A stretch of 64,000 nt of DNA from NCBI GenBank assembly GCA_051294375.1, contig CM119269.1:10646883-10710882 (forward strand). Direction: 5' to 3'. This DNA is from Paraspadella gotoi. Lineage: Eukaryota > Chaetognatha. Shown here one piece after another: positions 23,160 through 34,759 of the stretch. The translations under genes were made by a program, and so were the position numbers. The notes under the pieces were generated by a model, which worked only from the letters and a program-made list of their open reading frames with translations, had not been told where the DNA came from and ran no database searches. Numbering within the stretch: position 1 is the first letter of the stretch; the number at the start of each line of letters is the position of its first letter.

Positions 23160-23205
<46 letters not shown>
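23118..23205. repeat. (GA)n microsatellite, interrupted
   Basis: GA tract of about 85 bp. Confidence 0.9.
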
Positions 23206-23207
<2 letters not shown>

Positions 23208-23377
23208 GTGGGAGGTGTTGCACTAAAGAGATTTCTACGTCTCAGGGAAACCTAAACGAAACCATTTCACTTTCGTGACATCAATTATTAAAACCAGGAA
23301 AAAAGATTGACTCTTGATTTATTTGTTATCTCCATGGAGACGGTTTCGTTGAGTCTGAATGACCCGCGTCAAATAAA

Positions 23378-23385
23378 TGACGTCA
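23378..23385. promoter_or_regulatory. Perfect TGACGTCA (CRE) site
   Basis: Second exact CRE in the same intron, 2.8 kb from the first and about 730 bp from the tandem TGACG array. Confidence 0.3.
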
Positions 23386-24065
23386 AGGAAAAGTTAATTC
23401 GGTAGCTAACTGCTAAGGGCTTCTAAAATTACACCTTTTTTGTTAAACAAACGAAACGCGAGAAGCTGAAAAAAAGGACTTGGAAAAATTATTCGGAAAA
23501 ATCTTTATGTCCTCGTTTTTTCGACGAATTTTTCTCCAAATGCTCTTTTTATTTTCGCTCAACATCGCCTCAGGCTCTGAAAATTCGAACAAAATCCAAT
23601 CAAAACACCGACTGCCTTACTCTCTCCCCTTCCCACGTCCCCCCCTTTTTTCCGCGTCCCCCCCCACCAATCGGCGCGCTAAAAGTTGAAACGCGACGCC
23701 CTCTCGCGCCCTCGTTTGTCTGCCTGCGCTATATTTAGATTCTCGCGCTCGAAATTCTCGTCGTGGATGGAATCAATTTGCATCGTCCAAGTCCCAATCG
23801 GTTCGGCGTTCGGTTCCATCGGGACGGCAAAACTCGCCGAAAGGTTTTAATGCCGATTGGCGCTGTTGCCGAGTCTGGGAGGTCTTTGACGGGAGTTGTA
23901 ACGGAGTTGAAAAGGAGTCGAGATCGTTCTCAGGAGTTGAGATGGACTGCAGTTGAGAGCTTTAACGGAATGGAATTGAGTTGAGACAGCCCTGTTTAGA
24001 ACTTGAGAGTAAGACAGTAAGCAATGTTAATTGATAGAATTGATAGAATATGAGCTCAGATCCAC

Positions 24066-24176
24066 TATTACTATTACTATTACTATTACGGAACGTATTT
24101 AACGACGTAACGTAACGTAACGTAACGTAACGTGACGTGACGTGACGTGACGTGACGTGATGTGACGTGACGTGAC
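24066..24176. repeat. ATTACT repeat, then (ACGTA)n/(GTGAC)n pentanucleotide array
   Basis: About four ATTACT units, then pentamers CGTAA that switch to CGTGA, about fifteen units in all to 24176. The second half contains many TGACGTGA words, close to CRE sites. Confidence 0.9.
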
Positions 24177-24786
24177 TGTCGTGACGCTTCTCAAATTTCG
24201 GTTCGTCGATTCCTTCGATTAAGTAGTTTTCCGCGAGCAAAGCTTCTTCGTTTCCTTACCTTCTAACCTCTGACCCCGTCTTGAGCCCACACGCTTGGAG
24301 TCACCTCACTCTCTCTCTTCTCACTCTCTCCCCTTTTCTCATTTCCTCACTTTCTCCTCTCTCACTCTCTCCCTTCTCTCCAGAGTCTCACCGATCACAG
24401 CCTCCGTCTTTTTTTTTTCCATCCGTGAAAAACCGCGACCGTAACTGATACTTTTACACCTGAATCGTCACTGATTCCTCGAGCTCCTCTTCCTCATTCT
24501 CCTCCTCCTCCTCCTCCTTATTGGCCGCCTCTTCCTCCTTCATTCCTTCTTTACCTGGTTTCTGCCTTGTTGCTTCTTTCGCAACAGAGTGAAACTAATG
24601 AATCTGAGAGGAATTAATCTCGGTCGTTGGTCACCCCGCATTCGTACTAACACACTAGTACTCTCACCATGTTACACTCTCGAACCTAGGTACATACAGC
24701 ATACAGTCCGAGAATGAGGGAGAGCAATCTTACCAGTTATTATTTTTTTTAATTGCATTGCGAGTACTCGCCGAGCAACTCTAATA

Positions 24787-24835
24787 TCGGTCGATTGGTC
24801 AGTCGATCGATCAATCAGTCGATCGATCCGATCAT
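24787..24835. repeat. GATCGATCAATCAGTC-type short repeat
   Basis: Overlapping CAGTCGATCGATCAAT words over about 50 bp. Confidence 0.6.
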
Positions 24836-26094
24836 AGGGCTATCCGTTTGTTTGCCTATCCATCTGTTACTCCATGAACCATGAGACGCTTCAGTAAGGA
24901 ACCGAAACAATTAACACCTTGTGAATCAATCACGTGAGCCAATGCGGCTCTATTTACATAAAGTACGTTCCTTTTTCCGAAACTAAACTAAACTAAACTA
25001 GAAAAAATAGTTTATCGGGTTACGTTGCTCTCAACTCGAAATTGTTTTTTCATCCCACCGGCGACTGAAAAAAAAACCCAGCTAAATCTTATTAAAAGTT
25101 ACTTCATTCCAAGACGAGTAAAAATGGTTTGGTAATTCCATTCCTTCTTAGCTATAAGGCTTTTTCTCCCATATTTTACCAAAGAAAGCGGAGGGAGAAG
25201 AAAATAGTAAAAAATAAGGAAAAAAGGAAAAAAAAGAAGGGGGAAAAATCGGGTTGACACAAAAGCCTGAGAATTGGCCGCTTGGGAGGACGTTCCCTCC
25301 CTTAAGTGGAGAGGGGAACACGGAGCTAACTCAATTTTAATGGCAAAATGGTAAATAGCGAAATGGCGCGAAATGGGGCGAAATGGCGGAGAAAAGGGCG
25401 GGAAAATGGCGCGACACCGGAAAAAGTGCGTCGTGGGAAAAAAAGGATGGGAATTGGAAATTTGGAAAGAAAAAAAAAGGTTTTTGAATGTATAAACCTG
25501 TTAGCGGAAGAGATTTTGCAAGTATGCATGAGAGGAGAAGAATGAGAGAGGCCGGGAAAGAAAGAAACAGGGAGAGAGAGAGAGATTAGTACAAATTAAA
25601 AAAAAAAGATTTAAGCCGAGAATAAACTTGAAAAAATGTTTACATTGAATCTTTGATATATTAGTTGTATATTGCATAACCTATTTTAAGAACAAAAAAC
25701 TAAACAATAAATCATTTCGTTAAATTATTTCATGCACGACTTTCTTTTCTTGCGCTTTATAAATTTAGCTTCATAGCTTTTTTTAAAAAAGCAGCCATAA
25801 GAGTTATAACGGGTAAGGATTTGCATAGTTGGATCATTTATTTTATTTTATTAGTTTTATCTCCGTTGAATGACCTGAAATGAGCACATTTTTTTTTCAA
25901 CGGATAAAAAAAAATTAGGTTTGCTGCCACAACATTAATAAAGTTTCGTTTGAAACAACTTTGTCCTCTTTTCATTTTATCGCTAACCTGGTTTTGTTAT
26001 TATGTGCAACTTTTATAATTGCCTTCTTGCCACTCGGGTATCTTATTTCTCTCTTTTTCTCTTCCGTCGTTTAATTCATATACTTTTCTCGCAT

Positions 26095-26300
26095 TTCGCG
26101 TTCTCCTCGTCCCACTTTCTGGTTCTCCTTGTCTTTCATTTCAGTTATTTCGTCTCTTCTTTGTCGTTCTCCTTATCTCTTTATCCCTCTTTCCCGTTCT
26201 CCTCATCCCTCTGTCCTGTTCTCCTCATTTTCCTTCCACTTCTCCTGATCATTCCGGTTCTCCTCGTCCCTTCGTCCTCTTCTCCTCGTCCCTCCTTCCC
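26095..26300. repeat. Pyrimidine-rich minisatellite (GTTCTCCTCGTCCC-like)
   Basis: GTTCTCCTCATCCCTCT-like words recur about every 15-30 bases. Related to 10268-10565. Confidence 0.65.
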
Positions 26301-26400
26301 GTTCTTCAGGAACTTAGCATCAATTTTCTTTATTCCTCCTCCATTTTTCTTCTGGCGAAGAACAAACGATTTTCACATAATCGGTTTTAGCGACAACAGC

Positions 26401-26431
<31 letters not shown>

Positions 26432-26909
26432 CCGACAACGAAGACGACGACAACGAAAGGGACAGTAACTTGAAAGAAAGTTTGATCTGACTTTTTTTTT
26501 CGTACAAGAATGTCAAATTATTTTTTAGTCGTTGATGTTTATAAAGAGAAATATCCTGAACATTACCTAGGAATAAAATAATCATTCCTTAACTCTTTCA
26601 AAACTTTGGCGTTTGTAATTTGTGAAACAAATGCAATGAACACCTAAGGTGTGCCTTTTAACGAAAATTTAAATTAATTGAAATTTAACTTTAAATAAGA
26701 CTAACTTAGCACACGCGTTAACGAACTCGATGTCCTCATCGTCACAACTTACTGTTTTTACGACGCACTTTTTTCACAGTGAACGATGCTGAAAGAAAGA
26801 TCACATCATCACGAAAATTACCGCCACTTCGAAGTTCCAACGACCTTTCTCTTCCATCCAACTTTGGCGCTTAAGTTTCCCAAACTCACGTGCGTCCATC
26901 TAGTTAAAG

Positions 26910-26914
<5 letters not shown>

Positions 26915-26952
<38 letters not shown>
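26915..26952. repeat. (CT)n microsatellite
   Basis: Pure CT tract. Confidence 0.95.
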
Positions 26953-26954
<2 letters not shown>

Positions 26955-27176
26955 AAAAAATTGGTCTCTCATCCGCAGAAGATTGAGGCTTACACTTGAG
27001 TTGATGGAGGTCTTAAGGATGATCGGATCTTTTCGTTGTTGTTGTCGTTGTTGTCGTTGTAAACGATAAAAGTTTGTAAGAAAAAAAGAAAACTAGAGAG
27101 ACGAGAGCAAGAGAGATGAAGAGTGAGGGAAGAAGAAAATGATGTATGTCCCCAAAAATTATACTCATGATCTCAG

Positions 27177-27177
<1 letters not shown>

Positions 27178-27212
<35 letters not shown>
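27178..27212. repeat. (CT)n microsatellite
   Basis: Pure CT tract. Confidence 0.95.
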
Positions 27213-27214
<2 letters not shown>

Positions 27215-28529
27215 GTTCCACTTACGTTAAAAATGCTAATAAATCGGTTAATACTTTATAAATTTAGTTCATATTTGGTAAGATACCTTTAATGTACAAA
27301 TGTATCAAACCTGTGAAGTCACGTAATAACTCGAAAAAGCTATCACATGACCCAAAATTCAATGCGATTTAAATTCGGTTGGTATTTTGTTGATTTTGGT
27401 GAACCTCAAATCTGAGCACTATCTTTTGTTTTTAAAGAAACAAGAAAAATATCGAATTCCGATGCAGTGCGCGTTACGATAGTCACGTAATCACCCGGAA
27501 ATACGCGTAAAAGACAGTCACCTCGGCGTAACACATTGGAACTACCGTTCTTGTTATTTGTGCAATATCCTTCACCGATCTTTCTTTAACTTTCTAGTGG
27601 CATTCAACATGTACGTAGTTTCAAACAAATATTTCTTAAACCATAAAAAAATTATTTTGCTCAGATATCGTTGTAACTCATGGCAACGAGTGTTTGCACA
27701 ATCATCCGAATGTTTGCATAATTGTGCGCGAAGGAGTTTCTTCTCTGTTTGCGCGATTCATCAAAAAAAAAAAAAGAAAAGCTACCAACGAATTTGTGGA
27801 CTGAAGGAGCAACGAAGCTCCAGCTCTGACATCGTAACCGTGACAGAAAAACTATAAAATGTTGAGACGCGCGAATTTGAAGAAGAACTTATACGGACGG
27901 ATCGACTGATCGAATGGGCGGACGAAAATAAGAACGGCGAAGATGATTGAAGGAGAAATGTAGTACGCACAAGATACTAAAGGACGGACGAACAAAGAGC
28001 TGACGAATTGGCGAATTGGCGAATTGGCGAACAGAAATACGAAAACTCGGACGAGAAAAGCCGTGATTCGGTTCGGTGCAGGAACTTGTCAAGAGATGGC
28101 GTCAATTGCGCCAAAATAAAAGCAGACCCACGATTTCGAGAGAATTGAGAAGTGGCGACGTGAGAAAAGGATATTAGACTCCAGATTGGACTGGAGGGAA
28201 GTGGAGAGATGCCAGTGGCAGCAGGGTTTTTTTTTTTTTTTTTGAGGGTTGGTGTCAACATTTTTCGTTCGATTGCGCTGGAAACAAAACAGGAATTCTG
28301 TCAGATAAGATGGCCAACTCAGATAGAGAGCGCGCCTCTGTCAAAACTTTTTCATTGTCCGGGTGTGGACGGACGCGCGTGGGTTTCGGTTTGTGGGCGT
28401 GGCCAATCTGCAAAACCCGCATTTTCGAAAAGAATGGAAGAAAGAGAAAGAAGGGAAAAAAATTAGGGAGATAAGAGAAAAAGGGGACGTGGGGAAAGGG
28501 GAGGGAGAGGGAATGAAGGAAATAAGAAG

Positions 28530-28544
28530 AGGAAAGAGAGAGAG

Positions 28545-28593
<49 letters not shown>

Positions 28594-28703
28594 GAGAAGA
28601 GAAACTTGGACAGAGACATATGGTTGCCGGAAAAATGCAGCTTCCAAACGGAGGAGGAAACGACTAGGGGATTGGGAGAACAACATTTAGAATAAAAAAA
28701 AAA

Positions 28704-28769
<66 letters not shown>

Positions 28770-28770
28770 A

Positions 28771-28810
<40 letters not shown>
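28530..28810. repeat. (GA)n microsatellite pair
   Basis: Two GA tracts, about 28535-28600 and 28707-28810, with a short unique piece between them. Confidence 0.93.
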
Positions 28811-28813
<3 letters not shown>

Positions 28814-29220
28814 AGGGGAGGAAGTGAGAACAACATGTTTATTGTTTATTGTTTGATGAGGAAAGCTGGAGATGGAGCATCAGAACAGAAGGGAATTGAG
28901 CGAAGGGGGAAGCTGAAAAGGGAACCAGGAGTGAATAAGGAAATCGGGAGAATTTTCAAAAATATCCAAAAGATTATTTTAATACAGATTTCACGTGATG
29001 AAAAACCTAATTACGGTAGAATGAATCACCATCAATTAGAAAACTCGCGTGCTGCGACACGTAAAATCAACATTCTGAGCCAAAACTAGTTCCAAAAAAA
29101 AAATGTATTCGAACAAATTCTTTCGATCTCTGTCACTTCTAGAAACGAACACCACACTCCCGAACGCTCTTTAAATATCTACCCCGGCGGCTATTACCCC
29201 CTCCCTGGATGCGTACTCAC

Positions 29221-29391
29221 CCTCGGTGCATTCCACGTGAGAATCGAGGAAGGTAAGAACGGCGCCTCCCGCTCTTGACGCGCCCAAGAGTCGCGCCCGA
29301 ATGAGGCCCTCGCGTCGGAGGGTGCGGATGAGGCGCACGGTGTGCGGCAGGTGGAGGGACAGGTAGCGCTCAAGCGGTTCGTGGAGATGGG
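29221..29391 (-). CDS. GALNT: GALNT exon 3 of 9 seen: DxH (D-S-H) metal motif
   Basis: The exon is 171 nt. CC completes an Ala codon split with exon 2, then 56 codons and one base. The acceptor is caatcctccag and the donor GAGG|gtgagt. The peptide includes [10 protein letters not shown], the block [13 protein letters not shown] and [13 protein letters not shown]. The D and H of D-S-H bind Mn2+ and UDP in this family, and R-E-G-L-I-R-A-R is nearly invariant. The enzyme therefore keeps its catalytic metal site. The [14 protein letters not shown] stretch matches the usual GASVATGDVLTFLD except for A in place of D before VLTF. Confidence 0.97.
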
Positions 29392-29394
29392 CTG

Positions 29395-29535
29395 GAGGAT
29401 TGATTGATTGATGCGATTGATTGATTGATATATATGTCGATGTCGATAGATGTATTAATTAATCAATTGTTTGGAAAATCGACATTAATTCCTAGATTTA
29501 TTATATTATTGATTGATTTGATTGATTCATAGATT
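29395..29535. repeat. (GATT)n-rich intron
   Basis: The 164-bp intron between exons 2 and 3 is built largely of GATTGATT words and a GATGTCGATAG piece, leaving only the splice ends unique. Confidence 0.85.
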
Positions 29536-29555
29536 CTTCCCCACTCGGATCTCAC

Positions 29556-29848
29556 CCAATCCCGAGAAGTCATCCACCAAAATGATCTCCTCCAAGAGTC
29601 GAGCCGGCGACCTCTCCACGATGGAGTGGATCGTCCGGAGCAGCACGCTCCAGGCTTCGTTGTGGAAGCAAACGATCACCGAGGTTTTGGGGAGAGGGAT
29701 TAGGGAAGGACGGTTCGGGCGAGGTGGAAGGGTGGTGGATTTGGTGGGCGTGGCGGAAGGGGGAGTGCTAGAAGGTGAGGCGGAGCGAGGACGACGACGA
29801 CGACGCGGCGGGAGCGACACCGAAGCGTAGGCCGGGTGAGTGAAGCAT
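29556..29848 (-). CDS. GALNT: GALNT exon 2 of 9 seen: nucleotide-binding start of catalytic domain, with a Pro/Ser/Arg-rich insert
   Basis: The exon is 293 nt (one base, 97 codons, one base), with acceptor attccttcag and donor TTGG|gtgaga. It contains [30 protein letters not shown] and [13 protein letters not shown], the conserved N-terminal half of the GT-A catalytic fold in GALNTs. The Cys that normally lies about ten residues before this block is here about 50 residues away. The extra ~40 residues are rich in Pro, Ser, Thr and Arg ([15 protein letters not shown] at the start). No GT-AG pair inside the exon would remove the insert and keep the frame, so it is probably translated. Confidence 0.93.
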
Positions 29849-29928
29849 CTGAAGGAATAAACGGAACGACAAATAGAGTTTAGAGAAGGAGGTGAGTCAT
29901 CTTTTAAAAGCTTTATCTAACCAATATG

Positions 29929-29935
<7 letters not shown>

Positions 29936-29977
<42 letters not shown>
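29936..29977. repeat. (CT)n microsatellite
   Basis: Pure CT tract. Confidence 0.95.
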
Positions 29978-29978
<1 letters not shown>

Positions 29979-30969
29979 AAAACGTAAGTTTTATTTGTTC
30001 CTTTTTCTCAGGTAAAGACTAAATGACAAAGATACTTTTTTCTTCGGTTTAGACTTGAGGGTTGAGGTCATGGAATGAGAGAAACTCGGAAATGAAAAGA
30101 AAACCTCGAAATATTTTGGGTGAAACGAAGTCGTAAAAAAAGAGAAAACGAGGTCTGAGTCGCGTCAAAGGGTAACGCGAAGGGGTGGCAAGGAACGGGT
30201 GGGGGAGGGGGAAGCCGCGGGGTGGCGTGGGATGAGATTACGTCGCTGGGTGGAAGGGTGGCGTTTAGCTGGGGTGGCGTAGTGAATAAGGGAAAGGTGG
30301 AAAAATTGTATTCGGCAAGCTTTTAGGGTGGCATGGTGGTTTAGTGGCGACCCTTTTTTCGATAAATGATGAACCATGACGAGGATTAAGCTGAGGAGAA
30401 AAGGCGTCGGCATGAAAAGGCAGACAGGGGCGTAGTTTTCATTGAGTTTGTTAATCAGCTTTATTCGGGTCAAAGTATTACTCTTGGGGCGGCGAGGTTA
30501 GAGAGACGGCTCGAACGTATTTAGACTAAGTTCAGTTAACGTGAGTATAGGTCGTTTAAAAAAAAACAACAAAAAAAACATTTTATTAACAGTCGTGGTT
30601 TTTCGACCCAAAAAGAAATTAAAATTTGTTATCTTTCATCTTCGTTCAACTTCTATAAAAGGATTACGTGAGGTATCGAAAGATTAAATATCTTTTTTAC
30701 TACTAAAAATAACGGTTGAGGAACGTGAAAATATTTTGAAAATAACTTCAGGAACAGTGTTTAACAAATATCAGCCGATTCCCAGTTTGAAGCCGCGAGA
30801 TCGAGACACAGATGTTGAAGCAAACCATTTCATTCCGTTATTATTCGCTCGTTAACTTTCATTAAAAAAAAAATTATCGCCTTTGGGGATTTTTAAAAAT
30901 CAATTTATCAATTCCTCATGAAAAGTTTCATTCGATCGGCGTAAAAATATTAAAAAAAGAAAAAAAAGA

Positions 30970-31080
30970 ATGGATGCGATGACAGCGATTCACAAAGACA
31001 TGTTCCGACTCTTGACAAAGAATAAAAACGCCGAAGTAGAACTCAGCAGGAAAATGGAATTTTATAAAAAAGAATTGAAG
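30970..31080 (+). CDS. Possible small nested gene, exon 1 (unknown protein)
   Basis: The frame opens with ATG in a good start context (agaATGG) and encodes 37 residues, MDAMTAIHKDMFRLLTKNKN at the start, then a charged helix-like stretch ending KKELK. It stops at AAG|gtaatg, a plausible donor. The composition is ordinary protein, unlike the Ser/Leu or Arg/Glu frames elsewhere. A phase-compatible second exon lies 146 bp on. It lies opposite to and inside a GALNT intron. I do not recognise the product. It could be chance. Confidence 0.35.
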
Positions 31081-31141
31081 GTAATGCGTAATGGTTTGAT
31101 TAATGGTGGGATGGCTGGCACTTTCTCTTTCATTCTTTTTT

Positions 31142-31145
<4 letters not shown>

Positions 31146-31186
<41 letters not shown>
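31146..31186. repeat. (CT)n microsatellite
   Basis: It falls in the 146-bp putative intron between the two candidate nested exons, where it would serve as part of the polypyrimidine tract. Confidence 0.95.
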
Positions 31187-31187
<1 letters not shown>

Positions 31188-31226
31188 CTCATTATTATTC
31201 ACATACAATTTCCCTTTTCGCGACAG

Positions 31227-31315
31227 TCTAATCTGGTTTTCATCGAAGCGCGGACGAAAGAGGCTTTGGTTTTCTTGGAAAATCTTGAAAAAAAAGATTT
31301 CACGACGAGAAAAAG
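31227..31315 (+). CDS. Possible small nested gene, exon 2 (unknown protein)
   Basis: Acceptor cgcgacag, then 29 codons and two bases to a gtgcga donor. The frame continues that of the first candidate exon in phase: SNLVFIEARTKEALVFLENL, then EKKDFTTRK. It is lysine/glutamate-rich and probably helical or coiled-coil. Not recognised. Confidence 0.35.
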
Positions 31316-31556
31316 GTGCGAACCAAAAAAAAAAGCTTTTATTTTTAATTTAAAAAAAATCTAACAGATCACATTGTAATTGGGAACAATGCGGGCACAG
31401 TGTCATATTTTACATGTAATCTTAGAGCCTATTAAAGATAGCTAAGAATAACAAGCAAAATTCCTAATCTTTCAATTTAAGAAACCTTTTAAAAATATTT
31501 TCCCTTCCTCAATTTTACAAAAACATTATGATTTCTCGGTCTTCCTCCTTGACAAG

Positions 31557-31641
31557 ACTCGGCTCGATTCTCCCAATGGCAAAAGCCGTCCGTCAAACTG
31601 GCATTAGCCTTCCCTGCAAAGAACCCTTAAATAAAAAATAA
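31557..31641 (+). CDS. Possible small nested gene, last exon
   Basis: After an AG at 31555-31556 one base completes the split codon, then 27 codons (LGSILPMAKAVRQTGISLPC, then KEPLNKK) run to TAA. AATAAA overlaps the end of the frame at 31630-31635. The acceptor is weak. This would give a 94-residue protein. Speculative. Confidence 0.15.
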
Positions 31642-32162
31642 AAAAATGCGTCTGCTCTCTTTCTCTTTAAATTCCTCTCCCTTTTTTCGTCGGCTGCCAA
31701 AGCGCGATAATTCTCTTCGCTTCCCAGAGCCGCCGCCTCTTCAAAGGGCAAACCCATCTGCCCGCGCTATTACGGCCCGGGATTCTCTCTGGAGGGATGG
31801 GAGACGACGACGAAGACGAAAACTACGACGACGACGACGATGGGGAAACTGTGCTAATTTGATCTACCGATTCGAACGTATCAGAGACATGTATGTACGA
31901 TGAGTCGGTCATATTTTGTCGTGCATACTTTTTAATAACAGACTTCACCTTTTCTTTATTCACGTTTTTCAATTTACTTTACTCAAAGGAACTTATCATC
32001 TTTCCCAAAAACTCTTCCCTCTCTTCAGATCTCCCATAAGCTTATTCTCAACAGTTTCTCAAACTTTTTCATCCCCAATGGCCCATCGACGAATTCGTCC
32101 ACTCTTCCCCAGTCCCCAATCCCCGCCCTCTGACCACGCCCCACTCCTCCCCATTTACTCAC

Positions 32163-32316
32163 TCCGCGTCCCTGACGTCCGGCAACTTCCGGTGGACGGA
32201 GGTGATGTCGCTGGCGTACTGATTGAAGGCGTTGAGACTCCAGCCTTCCGTCCACATCTCTGCCTGAGCGACGGAGAGAGATTCCTTGTGGATGACGACC
32301 GCCTCCCCGTTGGCGC
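32163..32316 (-). CDS. GALNT: GALNT exon 1 of those seen: N-terminal edge of catalytic domain
   Basis: The exon is 154 nt: two bases complete a split codon, then 50 codons plus GA to donor gtgagt. The acceptor is cttttccccaaag. The peptide runs ANGEAVVIHKES, W.LNAFNQYASDITSVHRKL and PDVRDAE. G..VVI.......FN..ASD.I...R.LPDVR is the block just before the catalytic domain in GALNTs. The upstream exon must end in one base of a Gly-type codon. I could not find it, nor the signal-anchor exon, between here and the sulfotransferase gene or upstream. They may lie beyond 36.5 kb, which would nest the sulfotransferase in a GALNT intron, or they may be missed. Confidence 0.92.
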
Positions 32317-32696
32317 CTTTGGGGAAAAAGGGGAAGTGGGGTTTGACAAATGAACGTTTTTAATCATGTTATGATATTAATTACTTAAATATAATGTCTG
32401 GGCCTTTTGTGAAATTCGCTCGATATGTTGGGAAAAACGTTTTAAAACGTTTAATTTCAGATTTTAAATTAGTTTCAGCTCTGTTATATAGTAAAAAATT
32501 AACTAGAATAAAAACTATTCAATTAGGCCGATACAATTCTTGATTCTTGAAAACAAATGAATGATTGCATGGATATTTAGTGACAAATTGACAAAGTGAC
32601 AAAGTGTTGAATCCACAATGTCTTTCTTTCTCCTCCGCTTTGACTCCCAAAGCCTTTTGTATTTAAACTTTCGCTCCATTGAGGGCGATTGCGATC

Positions 32697-32697
<1 letters not shown>

Positions 32698-32756
<59 letters not shown>

Positions 32757-32780
32757 TTCTCTTTCTCTCTCTCTCCCTCT
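32698..32780. repeat. (CT)n microsatellite
   Basis: CT tract with ATCT and TTCT interruptions. Confidence 0.95.
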
Positions 32781-33115
32781 CTTCTTTCTCTACGAGTTGC
32801 AGACAAGTGCGCCCCTACCGGCGGGAAAAACGATGTTGGCCGTTAAAAGCGAAACTGCGTGTCTACGAATCGTTAGTGACAAAAGTGAGAGTGGGAGCAA
32901 GAGAGCTAGAGAGATAGAGACCGAGATACTCTTTGTGCTTCAGATTTTTAACGTCTCTCCTTTCTCTAAAGATATGATTCCCCAGATGAAACTTTGCCTC
33001 ACATTTTCAGTTTATGTCGAGCGTGAAATTCACATTTGATATGAATGAAAATAGTAAGAGGCGCTACAAGAAAACTTGATACTTTGAAGCGTGTCATTCA
33101 AGGATTCCTTTATTT

Positions 33116-33117
<2 letters not shown>

Positions 33118-33167
<50 letters not shown>
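33118..33167. repeat. (CT)n microsatellite
   Basis: Pure CT tract. Confidence 0.95.
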
Positions 33168-33169
<2 letters not shown>

Positions 33170-33289
33170 CGCTTTGGCTCCAACGTTCAAGCCGATGAAA
33201 AAAAAAAGGTAATAACAAAAGGCCTCTACTCGTATCGAGCGAACAACAAAAAACAGGAAAGCGACTTTAAAAGGAGAAAGAGGAGGCAA

Positions 33290-33332
33290 AGGGAGGAGGA
33301 GGAGGAAGAGGAGGAGGAGGAGGGGGAGGCAT
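33290..33332. repeat. (GGA)n tract
   Basis: GGA/GAG-rich purine tract. Confidence 0.9.
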
Positions 33333-33969
33333 TAAGGTCTTCAACGCCTTCATTACGAGCCTGTAGACTGCGCTTCTTTTAGAAAACGTCTTGGCGGCGA
33401 TAACGAAGGTGCAACGCGTTGCTACTCGCTGTCACGCCGGGTCTACTCCGGCAGAAGCCACATTACGTTAGATTACGACGAAAAAAGACTAACGGGCCAT
33501 TCCAAGTTGCCATGGTACGCGGGGAAATCTCACGCGCCCTTAAAGACCCAGAGATGGATGATGTCAGGTCGACCGACTGAATCGACGCGACCCTTCATCT
33601 CAGAGAAGACGCCTCGCCTCTTTTAACGATAACGAAGCAAGCATTGATTTTTGCCAAGAAACAGCTGTCAAAACCTTGACGAATTATTATTTCATCGCAA
33701 TGATTCCATGCTTTCCGTTTTTTGTTTGTTTGTTTTATTTCCATCGCCGGGGAAATATTTTGTTTTCGATTATTTTTTTTTTTCAGTTCTGCTCTTGTTT
33801 TGATTCATCGCCACGCTTTTCCCTTTTCTTCGCTATAAACTTTTCCAAGAGTGCTTTTCCTTGGCTCACGCTCCCTTCGTTCCTTCTTCCCCCCCCATTT
33901 TGTTTAAACCGCCGACGCGATCAAAAGCCAATATATTGAGATAAAACGTTCTACTTTTTTCGTTTTATT

Positions 33970-34001
<32 letters not shown>

Positions 34002-34460
34002 TTTTACTCCCTCCTTTTTTAGCCTTTATTCAATTGTCTTCCCTTTTGTTTTTCGTCAAAGCAAAACTTTTTCAATTAAAAACATTTGCGTCGATAGGCG
34101 GCGCGCGAAAAAGGAGTGAAGGCGCCGGGAGCGTTCCCTGATTAAAGTAGATGGGCTGCTCCTTGAGAGGTTCTTGATTATGGGTTGGAACGGCGTTGCC
34201 CTGGGGATATGCAAGAGAGAAAGAGAGAGAGAGATGAGAGCGAGAGACGGAGCCATATTTCGCTTAATGTCGAGTTATAAAAGGATCAGAGTTCTTCCTA
34301 ATCCCTATCGTAGATTTCAATTTTTTGAGTGTTTTTATAAACGCTTATCATCATTTATTAGAATACTGAATAGTTAAACGAGAGCACAGGGTGTTAATAC
34401 AGAGAAAAAAATGCATTTAATTGTTTTTCTAATAAAGCGATAAAATTTTCTTAAAAAATT

Positions 34461-34466
34461 TTTATT
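34461..34466 (-). terminator. Candidate poly(A) signal for the sulfotransferase gene
   Basis: AATAAA on the minus strand about 300 bases past the stop codon. It is the first exact copy I found in an AT-rich flank, so support is weak. Confidence 0.3.
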
Positions 34467-34759
34467 ATTACTTAAAAAACGGAGACTAATGAACAAAAAA
34501 AAATGATTTCATAATTTGAAAGAACGACGAGTTACACAGCCAATAAATTGTAGGGCAAACACAGAGAAAAAACTTGAGTAAAAAAAAAAAATAATGATCA
34601 ATTACATTTCTATGCATCATTGCAACTGTTTGTGAGGAGCCATTAATCACACTTTCTCAATTTTGTTAGCCAATTTTTTAAAAAGGTTTTTCAAAAACTG
34701 TGTTTTTAAAAGAACGAACGAGGCAAAAAAAAAAGGGGGGGAAAGAATAAACAAGTAAA

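Larger units (their letters stand above)
13906..29220 (-). other. GALNT 15.3-kb intron
   Basis: Intron between exons 3 and 4 (donor gtgagt at 29215-29220). Repeats, motif clusters and a perfect inverted repeat inside it are listed separately. Unlisted stretches (for example 13906-14310, 14360-14880, 15000-15480, 16140-16900, 17650-18600, 19300-20480, 20620-22170, 22380-22730, 23210-24050, 24250-26000, 26500-26900, 27220-28500) are AT-rich or mixed-composition DNA in which I recognise no gene. Confidence 0.8.
29849..32162 (-). other. GALNT 2.3-kb intron
   Basis: Intron between exons 1 and 2, donor GA|gtgagt. It holds CT tracts at 29936-29977 and 31146-31186, a G-rich stretch near 30172-30300, and the candidate plus-strand nested exons listed below. 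Confidence 0.8.
32317..34759. other. GALNT 5' intron or intergenic region, no gene recognised
   Basis: Contains CT tracts at 32698-32780, 33118-33167 and 33970-34005, a (GGA)n tract at 33290-33332 and otherwise mixed DNA. Short minus-strand frames (for example 34056-34256) resemble nothing known. The 3' flank of the sulfotransferase gene occupies the last few hundred bases. Confidence 0.6.
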
